A program made the translations under genes and the position numbers. From Hyphomicrobiales bacterium (GTDB lineage: Bacteria > Pseudomonadota > Alphaproteobacteria > Rhizobiales > RI-29), in NCBI GenBank assembly GCA_016125495.1, contig WGLQ01000027.1, positions 108,583-172,582 on the forward strand: a stretch of 64,000 nucleotides of DNA. Reading direction: 5' to 3'. The notes under the pieces were generated by a model. It searched no databases and was not told where the DNA came from. It saw only the letters and a program-made list of their open reading frames with translations. Of this stretch, positions 56,107-64,000 are shown piece by piece (positions within the stretch are counted from its first letter, which is position 1; every line of letters begins with the position of its first letter).

Positions 56107-56294
56107 CTCTCACCTCGCCTTCGACCAAGCTGGTGCTGCCGCGCTCGGCGGCGCGGAACGGCGCTCGGTCATCGATATCAATTCGGCCTCGTGGCGCGCA
56201 CTGTAGGTCGGATCTGTTGTCCGCCGACATCGCCCCGGGCAACGCCGTGAGCCTAGCGCTTCCACCGGCGCGATCAAGCCCGACGACGGACGAT

Positions 56295-57194
56295 TTACGC
56301 CCTGGTCGCTGGAGTGACCGCGCCCCCTGCCCCCGCCGGATCGAAGTCCATGACGGAGCGGAACCGGGCATGATGCGGCATGAACGCCCGCAGACCCGCC
56401 GTCACCTCCACCACGTTTCCCGTGGTCAGCAGTACCGGCTCGAACAAGTGATCGCGAGGTTGGGCGTAGTGCGGATGGCGGGCGAGATAGTCGTCGAGGC
56501 TGTGCGCGACCGCTTCCGGCTGGGCGAGGATGCGCGTCGCGGGCGGCAGGAAGCGCCTGAAATGTTCTTGCACGAGAGGATAGTGCGTACACCCGAGGAT
56601 CGCGCGATCCGGCGCTTGGCCGGCGCACTCGGCCAGCAAGGCGGCGACGTACCCCTCCACCAGCTGCGCCAGTTCCCCGTCCGGTCGCGCCCGCTCGATC
56701 GCGGTGGCAAGGTCCGGGCAAGCCTGCTGGATCACCGTCACCTGTGGGCAGCGTTTGCGGATTTCCTCCGGGTAAACCCCCGAGGCGATCGTGCGCTGCG
56801 TCCCGAACACCGCGATACGGTCACGGTTGAACTTCTGGGGGTATTGCGGTGTCTGCACGGCCCATGGCGTTTGCGTCGCCGCTTCGACGGTCGGGGCAAC
56901 GATGCCGATGACGTTGTGTCCGACCCACCCGGAATCCGGCAGCCAAGAGCGCTGCAACGTCCGGCAGGCGACCGCCGTCGCCGTGTTGCAGGCGAGGATG
57001 ACGAGCCGGCAACCGAGACCGAACAGCCGCTCGACGCCGGCCTGCGTCAGCGCCACGACGTCCTCGGCGGGGCGGTTGCCATAGGGCGCGTTCGCGTGGT
57101 CGCCGAGATAGAGGAAACGGATGTCGGGAAAGCGCGCGACGAGCGCGGCGAACACCGTCAGCCCACCATGGCCGGAATCGAAGAGACCGATCAT
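56295..57194 (-). CDS. murI: Glutamate racemase
   Basis: The 299-residue product has the paired cysteine motifs of glutamate racemase (LACNTATAVA and LGCTHYPLV) and the N-terminal IGLFDSGHGGLTV. It supplies D-glutamate for peptidoglycan. The ATG is preceded by GGAGG at 8 bp. It lies between moaA and fabI, all on the minus strand. Confidence 0.95.
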   Translation of the reverse strand: MIGLFDSGHGGLTVFAALVARFPDIRFLYLGDHANAPYGNRPAEDVVALTQAGVERLFGLGCRLVILACNTATAVACRTLQRSWLPDSGWVGHNVIGIVAPTVEAATQTPWAVQTPQYPQKFNRDRIAVFGTQRTIASGVYPEEIRKRCPQVTVIQQACPDLATAIERARPDGELAQLVEGYVAALLAECAGQAPDRAILGCTHYPLVQEHFRRFLPPATRILAQPEAVAHSLDDYLARHPHYAQPRDHLFEPVLLTTGNVVEVTAGLRAFMPHHARFRSVMDFDPAGAGGAVTPATRA

Positions 57195-57250
57195 CGCCGA
57201 AGCCTCCGCCTGCCGAGCCGCCGGTCACGCATGGCCGCCGATGGCAGCCC

Positions 57251-58087
57251 TCAACCCTCGCCGCTGTCCTGCGCCTTGAGAGCCTCGAGCCCGGGCATGA
57301 AGATCGAATTGAAACCGCAATCGACGTAGTGCACCTCGCCGGTGACGGCCCCCGAGAGATCGCTGAGAAGGTAGAGGGCCGACCCGCCCACTTCGTCCAG
57401 CTCGGGCGTACGCCGCAGGGGAGCGTGGTCGCGCTGATAGTTGAAAATGACGCGCGCATCCGAAATGCCGGCGCCCGCGAGCGTTCGCATCGGCCCGGCC
57501 GAGAGCGCGTTCACCCGGATCTGACGCGGACCGAAATCGCTGGCGAGGTAGCGCACGCTCGCCTCGAGCGCCGCCTTGGCCACGCCCATCACGTTGTAGG
57601 ACGGCACGACACGCTCCGAGCCGCCATAGGTGAGGGTCAGCATGCTGCCGCCTCGATCCATGAGTTCGGCGGCCCGCTTGGCGACCTCGGTGAACGAGAA
57701 GCAGGAGATCACCATGGTCTGCTGGAAATTCTCACGCGAGGTGTCGGCATAGCGCCCACGCAGCTCGCTGCGGTCGGAGAACGCGAGCGCATGCACCACG
57801 AAGTCGATCCGCCCCCATTCCCGGCGGATCGCCTCGAACACTGCATCGACGCTCGCCAGATCCATGACGTCGCACGGCACGATGATGCGCGCACCGGCCG
57901 ACTGGGCGAGCGGCACCGCGCGCCGCCCGAAGGCCTCTCCCTGGTAAGTGAAGGCGAGTTCGGCGCCATGGCCGGCCAGCATCCGTGCGATGCCCCAGGC
58001 GATCGAGCGGTCGTTGGCCACCCCCATCACCAGGCCACGCTTGCCCGCCATCAGCGGGCCGGGAACGGCGAGATCTGCAGCGTTCAT
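57251..58087 (-). CDS. fabI: Enoyl-[acyl-carrier-protein] reductase (NADH)
   Basis: The 278-residue short-chain dehydrogenase has the FabI cofactor motif (GKRGLVMGVANDRSIAWGIA) and the catalytic Tyr-x6-Lys (in PSYNVMGVAKAALEA). It reduces trans-2-enoyl-ACP in fatty-acid elongation. It follows fabB by 218 bp; with fabA this forms the fabA-fabB-fabI cluster found next to irr in rhizobia. Confidence 0.95.
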   Translation of the reverse strand: MNAADLAVPGPLMAGKRGLVMGVANDRSIAWGIARMLAGHGAELAFTYQGEAFGRRAVPLAQSAGARIIVPCDVMDLASVDAVFEAIRREWGRIDFVVHALAFSDRSELRGRYADTSRENFQQTMVISCFSFTEVAKRAAELMDRGGSMLTLTYGGSERVVPSYNVMGVAKAALEASVRYLASDFGPRQIRVNALSAGPMRTLAGAGISDARVIFNYQRDHAPLRRTPELDEVGGSALYLLSDLSGAVTGEVHYVDCGFNSIFMPGLEALKAQDSGEG

Positions 58088-58305
58088 CGCTTATTGTCCA
58101 ATCTCTCGAGCCAGGATGCCGTTATGCGAACTCGACTTGGTTCTCTGGATCGAACGCCTGGTTCCCGGCGGACGTCGTCAAGCGTTCGAGATGTCAGAGC
58201 ACAACCGGAAACTCACCTGGTGGTTCGCCAGAGGCACCCGCGCACCGGGCATCGGTTTCCAACACCAGACATGCGGAGCGTTGGCGAGGCTCCGCGCAGC
58301 ACAGC

Positions 58306-59523
58306 TCACCCATCGACACGCTGGAAAACCAGCGTTGCATTGGTTCCACCGAAACCGAAGCTGTTCGACATCGCCCGTTCGATACTGGCCCCGTCGCGCC
58401 TCTCCATGACGATCGGCACGTCCTCGAAGGCCGGATCGAGCGTCTCGATGTTCGCCGACTTGCAGATGAAGTTCTCGCGCATCATCAGGATCGAGTAGAT
58501 CGATTCCTGGACCCCGACGGCGCCGAGCGAATGCCCGGTCAGCGACTTCGTCGCGCTGATCGCCGGCACGTTCCGCCCGAACACGTCCCTGATCGCCTCG
58601 ATCTCCTTGATGTCGCCGATCGGCGTCGAGGTGGCGTGCGGATTGATGTAGTCGATCGGCCCCTTCACGGTCGCGAGCGCCTGGCGCATGCAGCGTGCGG
58701 CGCCCTCGCCCGAGGGCTGCACCATGTCGTGGCCGTCGGACGTCGCGCCGTAGCCGACGATCTCGGCATAGATCCTGGCGCCCCGCGCCTTGGCCCGTTC
58801 GAACTCCTCGAGCACGACGACGCCCGCCCCACCGGCGATGACGAACCCGTCACGATTGGCATCGTAGGCCCGGCTGGCGATGGCCGGCGTGTCGTTGTAG
58901 GCCGACGACATTGCGTTCATCGCATCGAACAGCACCGAGAGCGTCCAATCGAGCTCTTCCGAGCCACCGGCAAAGACGATGTCCTGCTTGCCCCAGGCGA
59001 TGAGTTCCGATCCGTTCCCGATGCAATGCGAGGAGGTCGAGCACGCCGAGGAAATCGAATAGTTCACGCCACGGATGCGAAACGGAACCGCAAGGCAGGC
59101 CGAGGCCGTGGAACTCATGCCCTTCGGCACCTCGAACGGCCCGACCTTCTTGGGCCCTTTGCTGCGTGTCGTATCGGCGGCCCCGACGATTGCGCGTGTC
59201 GAAGGCCCACCGGATCCCATGATGATACCAGTGCGCTCGTTCGAGACCTCGCCCGGCTCGAGGCCCGCGTCGGCGATGGCCTTCTCCATGGCGATGTAGT
59301 TCCAGCCCGAGCCCGCCTCCATGAAGCGGCGGGGCTTACGGTCGACATGCTCCGTCCAGTCGATGCGCGGCGCCCCGTGCACTTGGCTGCGAAAGCCGAG
59401 CTCGGCATAGGTCGGCGCATGCACGATACCCGAGCGCGCCTCGCGCAGGGACGTCACCACCTCGGCCGCGCTGCTGCCGATGCTCGAGACGATCCCCAGC
59501 CCGGTGACCACGACGCGTCTCAT
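58306..59523 (-). CDS. fabB: 3-oxoacyl-[acyl-carrier-protein] synthase I
   Basis: The 405-residue product has the condensing-enzyme triad: Cys in [12 protein letters not shown], His in INPHATSTP and His in [10 protein letters not shown], plus [10 protein letters not shown]. The synthase I type is supported by the neighbouring fabA. It is required for unsaturated fatty-acid elongation. The ATG at 59523 follows AGAGGT; a GTG three bases upstream is equivalent. Confidence 0.95.
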   Translation of the reverse strand: MRRVVVTGLGIVSSIGSSAAEVVTSLREARSGIVHAPTYAELGFRSQVHGAPRIDWTEHVDRKPRRFMEAGSGWNYIAMEKAIADAGLEPGEVSNERTGIIMGSGGPSTRAIVGAADTTRSKGPKKVGPFEVPKGMSSTASACLAVPFRIRGVNYSISSACSTSSHCIGNGSELIAWGKQDIVFAGGSEELDWTLSVLFDAMNAMSSAYNDTPAIASRAYDANRDGFVIAGGAGVVVLEEFERAKARGARIYAEIVGYGATSDGHDMVQPSGEGAARCMRQALATVKGPIDYINPHATSTPIGDIKEIEAIRDVFGRNVPAISATKSLTGHSLGAVGVQESIYSILMMRENFICKSANIETLDPAFEDVPIVMERRDGASIERAMSNSFGFGGTNATLVFQRVDG

Positions 59524-59601
59524 CACGATACCTCTTGCAATGGGCCCGGGCCCCGCCGCTTCGACGCCGGCCGCCCGGGTCGGCGGCGCACCATATCCGG
59601 A

Positions 59602-60120
59602 TCAGGCCGCTGCGCCAGCCTCGAACAGTCCGACGCGCAGATCCTGCGCGACATAGATGGTCTCGCCATCGGCAATGACCTTGCCGTCCGCGATCCCGAG
59701 CACGAGGCGACGCCGGATGACCCGGCGCAGTTCCACCTCGTAGCGCACCAGCTTGACCGACGGCAGCACCATGCCCGAGAACTTGACCTCCCCGACCGAA
59801 ATGGCGCGACCGCGCCCCGGCTCACCCAGCCAGCCGAGGAAGAACCCCGTCAGTTGCCAGAGCGCGTCGAGACCGAGGCAGCCCGGCATCACTGGATCGC
59901 CCTTGAAGTGGCAATCGAAGAACCAGAGGTCGGGCCGCACGTCGAGTTCGGCCACCACCTGGCCCTTGCCATGCTCGCCGCCGTCTTCGCTGATCCGCAC
60001 GATTCGATCGAACATGAGCATCGGCGGCAGGGGCAATTGTGCGTTGCCCGGCCCGAATAGCTCCCCACGTCCGCACTGGAGCAACTCCTCGTAGGAGTAT
60101 TGCGCTTGCCGATCGACCAT
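59602..60120 (-). CDS. fabA: 3-hydroxydecanoyl-[acyl-carrier-protein] dehydratase/isomerase
   Basis: The 172-residue hot-dog-fold enzyme has the FabA active-site segment with the catalytic His ([20 protein letters not shown]). It dehydrates 3-hydroxydecanoyl-ACP and isomerises the double bond to start unsaturated fatty-acid synthesis. It is divergent from irr and is first in the fabA-fabB cluster, with fabI downstream. Confidence 0.95.
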   Translation of the reverse strand: MVDRQAQYSYEELLQCGRGELFGPGNAQLPLPPMLMFDRIVRISEDGGEHGKGQVVAELDVRPDLWFFDCHFKGDPVMPGCLGLDALWQLTGFFLGWLGEPGRGRAISVGEVKFSGMVLPSVKLVRYEVELRRVIRRRLVLGIADGKVIADGETIYVAQDLRVGLFEAGAAA

Positions 60121-60449
60121 ATCGTGTCCGCCTGCCGTGTTGGGTGACGTTCCAGGCGCGCCATGGACACCCCGGGAATTGCGGTTCGTAGCACACGCTC
60201 GCGCACCGGACCAACATGCTTGGTGAGCCTCGTGACACCACTGCGGCGGCCGTGCCTGACGAGCCCGGGCGGCGCGTGTGTCCATATTGAACACGGGCGC
60301 TTGGATCACAATGTTGCCTCGGGTGACAGTGTTTCGGTAGGATCGCCTGCCGGACCAGATTTTCCGGCCCGAATTGGAGCGCGGACGGTGTCCTCACCGA
60401 TTTCAGGGTGGGGCGTTCTCGCGACCGGACGCGATGCAGCAGGTGCCAC
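60121..60449. promoter_or_regulatory. Divergent fabA/irr intergenic region
   Basis: This 329-bp gap must hold the promoters of the fab cluster and of irr. I looked for an AT-rich inverted repeat of the iron-control-element type and found no clear one, so direct Irr control is not shown by sequence. Confidence 0.5.
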
Positions 60450-60872
60450 ATGCACGACTGGACCAATGCCCGCACCGCCGACCGCTTGCGTTCGGTCGGA
60501 TTGCGTCCGACGCGCCAGAGGATCGCGTTGGCGCGCCTGCTTTTCTCGGGCGGCCACCGTCACGTGACGGCCGAGCGCCTGCATGAAGAGGCAGCGAGCG
60601 CGCGCATGCCGGTTTCCCTCGCGACGGTCTACAACACACTCAATCAGTTCACCGATGCGGGGCTCCTGCGTGCGATCCCGGTCGACGGGTCCCTGACTTA
60701 TTTCGACACCAATACGCTGGATCATCACCACTTCTACATCGAGGGCGAGGGTAGCCTCTTCGACGTTCCGTGCGGCAGCCTCGAGGTGGTCGGAACCCCC
60801 GCGACGCCTGCCGGCATGGAGGTGGCGAGCATCGACGTCGTCGTCCGCTTGCGTCGCACCACGCCGCGTTGA
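60450..60872 (+). CDS. irr: Fur-family iron response regulator Irr
   Basis: The 140-residue product has a Fur-type winged helix (GLRPTRQRIALARLLFSG, then MPVSLATVYNTLNQFTDAGL) and the His92-His93-His94 run (LDHHHFYIEG) typical of Irr. Irr represses or activates iron and heme genes and is degraded on heme binding. The N-terminal heme regulatory motif with Cys-Pro found in Bradyrhizobium Irr is absent, as in several rhizobial Irr proteins. The location next to fabA supports the Irr identity over Fur or Zur. Confidence 0.9.
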   Translation: MHDWTNARTADRLRSVGLRPTRQRIALARLLFSGGHRHVTAERLHEEAASARMPVSLATVYNTLNQFTDAGLLRAIPVDGSLTYFDTNTLDHHHFYIEGEGSLFDVPCGSLEVVGTPATPAGMEVASIDVVVRLRRTTPR

Positions 60873-61082
60873 CCCGCCGCCGCCGAACCGCCAAGTCCGA
60901 TCGTTCCTGGCGCTCGCGACCGGGCCAGGCCCGCCACGAGGATGCTATGATTGCCCTCTAGGGATGGGCCGTTCGTGCTGCGCGTCGGGACGGATCGGCG
61001 GGGGAGGAAGAAGCACCGGCGTGGCGCTTGGCGGCCACGTCGAACGGCCTTGATCGGCCACGAGGGGCAAGGGGAGACGATC

Positions 61083-61730
61083 ATGACGCGAGCAGGCGAT
61101 GCCATCATCCAGGATGACACGCGCATCGAGGGCAGCATCAGCAATGGCGGCCGCATCGAGGTCTTCGGGATGATCCAGGGGGACGTCTCGACCCGTGATC
61201 TCGTTGTGCACGAGGGCGGCAAGGTGATCGGCGAGATCCGTACCGAGCAGCTCGAGGTGCGCGGGATGGTGCAAGGCGAGATCGCCGTCAAACACCTGCT
61301 CGATCTCGGGGAAACGGGCGAGGTGATCGGGGATCTGCGCTACAGCCAGTTGAAGGTGGCGCCGGGCGGCCACCTCAGTGCCGAGCTTCGCAACGTTCCC
61401 CCGCAGCTCTTCGGCGACCTGCGCCTCGAGACGGGGCGCGGCGAGGCGGTGGCACTGACCCGGATGGACCTCTGCGCGGTCGATGTCGAGGACGGCCCTG
61501 ACAAGATCGTTTTCACGGTTTCCAATGCCCGCAACGGCTGGCTCGCCTACCGCGACGCCACCGGCGAGCCGGTCTCGAGCTTCACCCAGGCCGACATCGA
61601 CGAGGGCCGCATCGTTTTCGTTCACGACGCCACCCACGACGGACCCGAGGCGGGCTTCGAGGTGATCGCCCGCGACAGCGCCGGCGCCACCACCGGGCGC
61701 GCCCGCACGGTCACCGTCGCCGTCGGCTGA
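61083..61730 (+). CDS. Bactofilin-like protein with C-terminal cadherin/CSPG-like domain
   Basis: The 215-residue product has a bactofilin-type beta-helix (about 1-115): repeated short strands in DAIIQDDTRIEGSISNGGRI, then VFGMIQGDVSTRDLVVHEGG and so on. The C-terminal part (about 120-215) looks like a cadherin/CSPG-type repeat (DGPDKIVFTVSNARNGWLAY, then FTQADIDEGRIVFVHD, then GFEVIARDSAGATTGR). Bactofilins polymerise as cytoskeletal scaffolds in the cytoplasm or at the membrane. The added domain is normally found in surface adhesins. The ATG at 61083 follows AAGGGGAGACG. Confidence 0.75.
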   Translation: MTRAGDAIIQDDTRIEGSISNGGRIEVFGMIQGDVSTRDLVVHEGGKVIGEIRTEQLEVRGMVQGEIAVKHLLDLGETGEVIGDLRYSQLKVAPGGHLSAELRNVPPQLFGDLRLETGRGEAVALTRMDLCAVDVEDGPDKIVFTVSNARNGWLAYRDATGEPVSSFTQADIDEGRIVFVHDATHDGPEAGFEVIARDSAGATTGRARTVTVAVG

Positions 61731-62014
61731 CGGGCGGCGGGGCGGATGGGCGGTCGGCAAGTCATCAGCGTGCAGGCCCGCGGAATTGCGCGAGCACCCG
61801 CCCGCTGGACCCGGCCGGACGCCTCAGGGTGTCTCGCATGGCGGCTTCGAGGCTGCCGCCGACGTCGCGCGCGGCGTGTGCTAGGAGAATGACCCGAAGC
61901 GGAATTGGCAGTTCCAATGCTTGGACAGTGCCGCCGCGTCCGCTTACCATCCCGCCGCGATTTCGATCTTGTCCGGCCTGACTACGACTTTCGTCGCTTG
62001 GAGACCATCGCGGG
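61731..62014. other. Boundary gap before the TIR gene
   Basis: These 284 bp separate the bactofilin gene from the AT-richer TIR gene. I see no gene or repeat. The composition shift begins near 62040. Confidence 0.4.
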
Positions 62015-63685
62015 ATGTCCGACTTGCAACCCTCGCCCACAACTTCACTAGCAGATGCGCAAAGGCTAAAGGTATTTATTTCCTACTCGCGAGCCGACAC
62101 CGCCTTCGCCGATGAACTTGTGGCGGGACTCGAGTTCGCACAGCAGTTCGCGGTCACTATAGACCGACAGTCAATCATTGAGGGAGAGGACTGGAAGAAG
62201 CGACTTGGTACCCTCATTGCCGATTCTGATACTGTGGTCTTTGTGCTGTCGCCTGACTCTGCGAAATCGGAAATCTGCCTCTGGGAAGTGGAGGAGGCGT
62301 GGCGGCTGTCCAAGCGCATACTACCAGTTCTAGCTAGACCCATTGGCCCGCTTCCCGCGCCAGAGCGGCTGGCTGCCCTCAATTACGTGCGGTTCGACGA
62401 AGACCGCTCGTTCATGGCTGGCCTTAATGGTCTGGTGCGTGCCCTTAACACAGATGTTGAATGGTTGCGCGAGCACACGCGAATTCTAGCACGCGCGCTA
62501 GAGTGGCAGGCCGCTGGCCGAATGGCCAATCGGATGTTGTCGGGGAGCGACATTGAGGTTGCCAAGTCTTGGCTTGCGCGCCGCCCGAAGGATGCGCCCG
62601 AGGTGACTGATCTGCACCTCGCTTTCATCCAAGCCAGCGAGCAGGCTGAGATTGAGCGCTCAAACGCCGAACGCAAGAGGCTAAAGGAAATCGAAGAAGC
62701 CCAGAGCGCTCGTGCCGAAGCCCTCGTGGAGCGAGAGGTAGCGGTCAAGGCCTTGTCGCGACGCACGACTATTGGACTCTTCTCGGCGGGCGGACTCACG
62801 GCCGCGGCAGCTGGCTTCGCATGGTGGGGAAATGACGCCGAGCGCAGGTTCCAGCAGGAACGCCAGCGGGTCGCCGATGCCGAGGAACGAGCAATCGAGG
62901 AAGCGATCAATAAAGAAGCGATGCGGACTGACATAGTGGGGCAATTGGCGGCGTTTGCGGCAGCGCCAGACCAGTATGCGTCTGATGGAGACGACCATAA
63001 CTCGCCATATACGCAAGCGATGATGGATGAGCTTGTCGACCAACGCTCTACATTTCAAGCAGCAATGGCTCGGGCTAGTCGCAAGGTCTTTACCATCACC
63101 GGATCACAGCGCCCCTTTATTTCCACCGACCTCAATGGAGAAATTTATCTCTTCCGCAAGTCACCGACGCGTCGGCTGAAAGCACTTATGATCTCCTGCG
63201 ATCGAATCGCGGGATTCGAAAATTATCTTTTGAAGAACGTCGAGAACGATGCACGAGCGTGGGAAAAAATACTTCTGCAGGCCGGCTTCGAGACGCAGCG
63301 AATCGCGAACCCAAGTCGGGAAGTATGCGAGGCCGCCATCGATAATCTATATTTTGACCAACAAGAACGTCGCGGCGATATGCGCTCCCGCTTGGTCCAG
63401 CGCGTCGGCTTCGTGTCGACGAAACCAAAGGAGCCACCGCAGGATACGCTTGCCTTGGTCTTTTACTCTGGCACTGGCTTTGTCGTGGAGGGCGACCTAT
63501 TCATTGGCGTGGTGGAGACGATGGTCGCGTCACCCAATCAAATATTTCAAACCGCGGTAAATCTGACCCAAATCCAGAGAAAACTTCGCGAACGCGCGGC
63601 AGCCTCGATTGTAGTAATGGACACTCATTTCAATCGCATCAGAGAAGCCGGTGCCAATCGGGGCGGCCAACGAGGACTCAGATAG
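62015..63685 (+). CDS. TIR-domain, transmembrane, pseudo-caspase protein
   Basis: The 556-residue product has an N-terminal TIR domain (about 19-130) with KVFISYSRADTAFADELV and a Glu91 in CLWEVEE at the place of the catalytic Glu of TIR NADases. A coiled-coil-like region and a membrane helix (about 251-271) follow. The C-terminal part (about 385-550) has the caspase (C14) layout: LLKNVENDARAWEKILLQAG, then YSGTGF, then VVMDTHFNR. The catalytic His and Cys of caspases are replaced by Thr487 and Thr537, so this half is probably inactive as a protease. Such TIR proteins often serve anti-phage immunity. The codon use is AT-richer than the neighbours', suggesting transfer. Confidence 0.75.
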   Translation: MSDLQPSPTTSLADAQRLKVFISYSRADTAFADELVAGLEFAQQFAVTIDRQSIIEGEDWKKRLGTLIADSDTVVFVLSPDSAKSEICLWEVEEAWRLSKRILPVLARPIGPLPAPERLAALNYVRFDEDRSFMAGLNGLVRALNTDVEWLREHTRILARALEWQAAGRMANRMLSGSDIEVAKSWLARRPKDAPEVTDLHLAFIQASEQAEIERSNAERKRLKEIEEAQSARAEALVEREVAVKALSRRTTIGLFSAGGLTAAAAGFAWWGNDAERRFQQERQRVADAEERAIEEAINKEAMRTDIVGQLAAFAAAPDQYASDGDDHNSPYTQAMMDELVDQRSTFQAAMARASRKVFTITGSQRPFISTDLNGEIYLFRKSPTRRLKALMISCDRIAGFENYLLKNVENDARAWEKILLQAGFETQRIANPSREVCEAAIDNLYFDQQERRGDMRSRLVQRVGFVSTKPKEPPQDTLALVFYSGTGFVVEGDLFIGVVETMVASPNQIFQTAVNLTQIQRKLRERAAASIVVMDTHFNRIREAGANRGGQRGLR

Positions 63686-64000
63686 GCAACAATTTTCACC
63701 AGTACCCCACGTGCAGCGGGTATCTATTCAAAGACCGGATCAACTGCGAACACGCGTCCATGTAACAGAGCGACGGCAGTTCTTGGCCCATCGCGTCGCG
63801 CCACCGACGTCCGAAATCGGACCGCTTCGACCGTCATCCGTCAAGTCCGCAGCGCCACCTTGAACGACCGGGCACATCCCTGACAATTTGGACCGACAGC
63901 ATCCCTGACACTGCTAGGCGTCTTCCTTAGCCGGTTCCGGCGCCGAGCGCAGCCGCGCACGCGGCGGAGCGAAGCGGTGGAACCGGCCAACGCGATCGAC
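63686..64000. other. Right-end non-coding stretch
   Basis: No supported gene lies between the TIR gene stop and the window end. A 70-codon frame at 63651-63863 overlaps the TIR gene and looks spurious. The stretch carries direct repeats (63866-63910) and an inverted repeat with nine-base arms GCCGGTTCC (63930-63938) and GGAACCGGC (63979-63987). Confidence 0.5.
63866..63910. repeat. Tandem CATCCCTGACA repeats, possible IS end
   Basis: Two 20-base units starting GACCG and ending CATCCCTGACA lie at 63866-63885 and 63891-63910, differing at four central positions. On the minus strand this reads TGTCAGGGATG, which resembles the end of some insertion sequences. No transposase gene is inside the window, so this is only a hint. 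Confidence 0.4.

Overview
The window is GC-rich, densely coded bacterial chromosome, most probably from an alphaproteobacterium of the Hyphomicrobiales (Rhizobiales) type. The best support is an Irr-type iron regulator divergent from fabA-fabB-fabI, an arrangement familiar from rhizobia, together with the ethylmalonyl-CoA pathway enzymes Ccr and Ecm, GluQ, and a YfhM/PbpC pair. I cannot name the genus. Base composition is even except for two AT-richer patches: a potassium-channel gene at about 1.65-2.7 kb and a TIR-domain gene at 62.0-63.7 kb. Both look acquired.

Layout. 0-13 kb is metabolic: a class II aldolase, a HAD hydrolase, crotonyl-CoA carboxylase/reductase, a SCO1-type copper chaperone, ethylmalonyl-CoA mutase followed by a glyoxylate/hydroxypyruvate reductase homologue, and an orphan Rieske oxygenase. 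13-27 kb holds a glyoxalase with a very acidic tail, an AEC transporter, GluQ and an AlkA-like glycosylase. These are followed by a tight operon of an esterase, an unrecognised B12-dependent mutase-like protein and a ProC-like reductase, and then an HNH protein, a 1.3 kb stretch without supported genes, DsbB, a YqaA-like protein, tRNA-Leu, a D,D-carboxypeptidase and a CAP-domain lipoprotein.

27.5-43 kb contains a set of large, mostly uncharacterised proteins: a possible winged-helix protein, a 1169-residue protein with two P-loops (the second HerA-like), a ParA-type ATPase with a long disordered tail, a divergent class A penicillin-binding protein, a 1063-residue membrane/coiled-coil protein and a 214-residue orphan. 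moeA sits in the middle. Together they could form an envelope-associated ATPase machine. 43-53 kb is periplasm and envelope: alpha-2-macroglobulin with PbpC, a PHB-depolymerase-like lipoprotein and an outer-membrane barrel.

53-61.7 kb contains a moaA-eamA-eamA operon, murI, fabI, fabB, fabA, the divergent irr gene, and a bactofilin with an added cadherin/CSPG-like domain. The right end carries a TIR - membrane helix - pseudo-caspase protein followed by repeats that may mark a mobile-element edge.

Links between genes. Ccr and Ecm act in the same acetyl-CoA assimilation route, and the GhrA-like reductase next to ecm could consume its glyoxylate product. The PHB-depolymerase-like protein fits an organism that cycles C4 acyl units. 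MoaA and MoeA serve molybdenum cofactor synthesis. FabA, FabB and FabI serve unsaturated fatty-acid synthesis. The two best candidates for undescribed biology are the B12 mutase/ProC-like operon (17.4-20.7 kb) and the twin-ATPase/ParA/PBP cluster (27.6-42.9 kb), followed by the TIR-pseudo-caspase protein.
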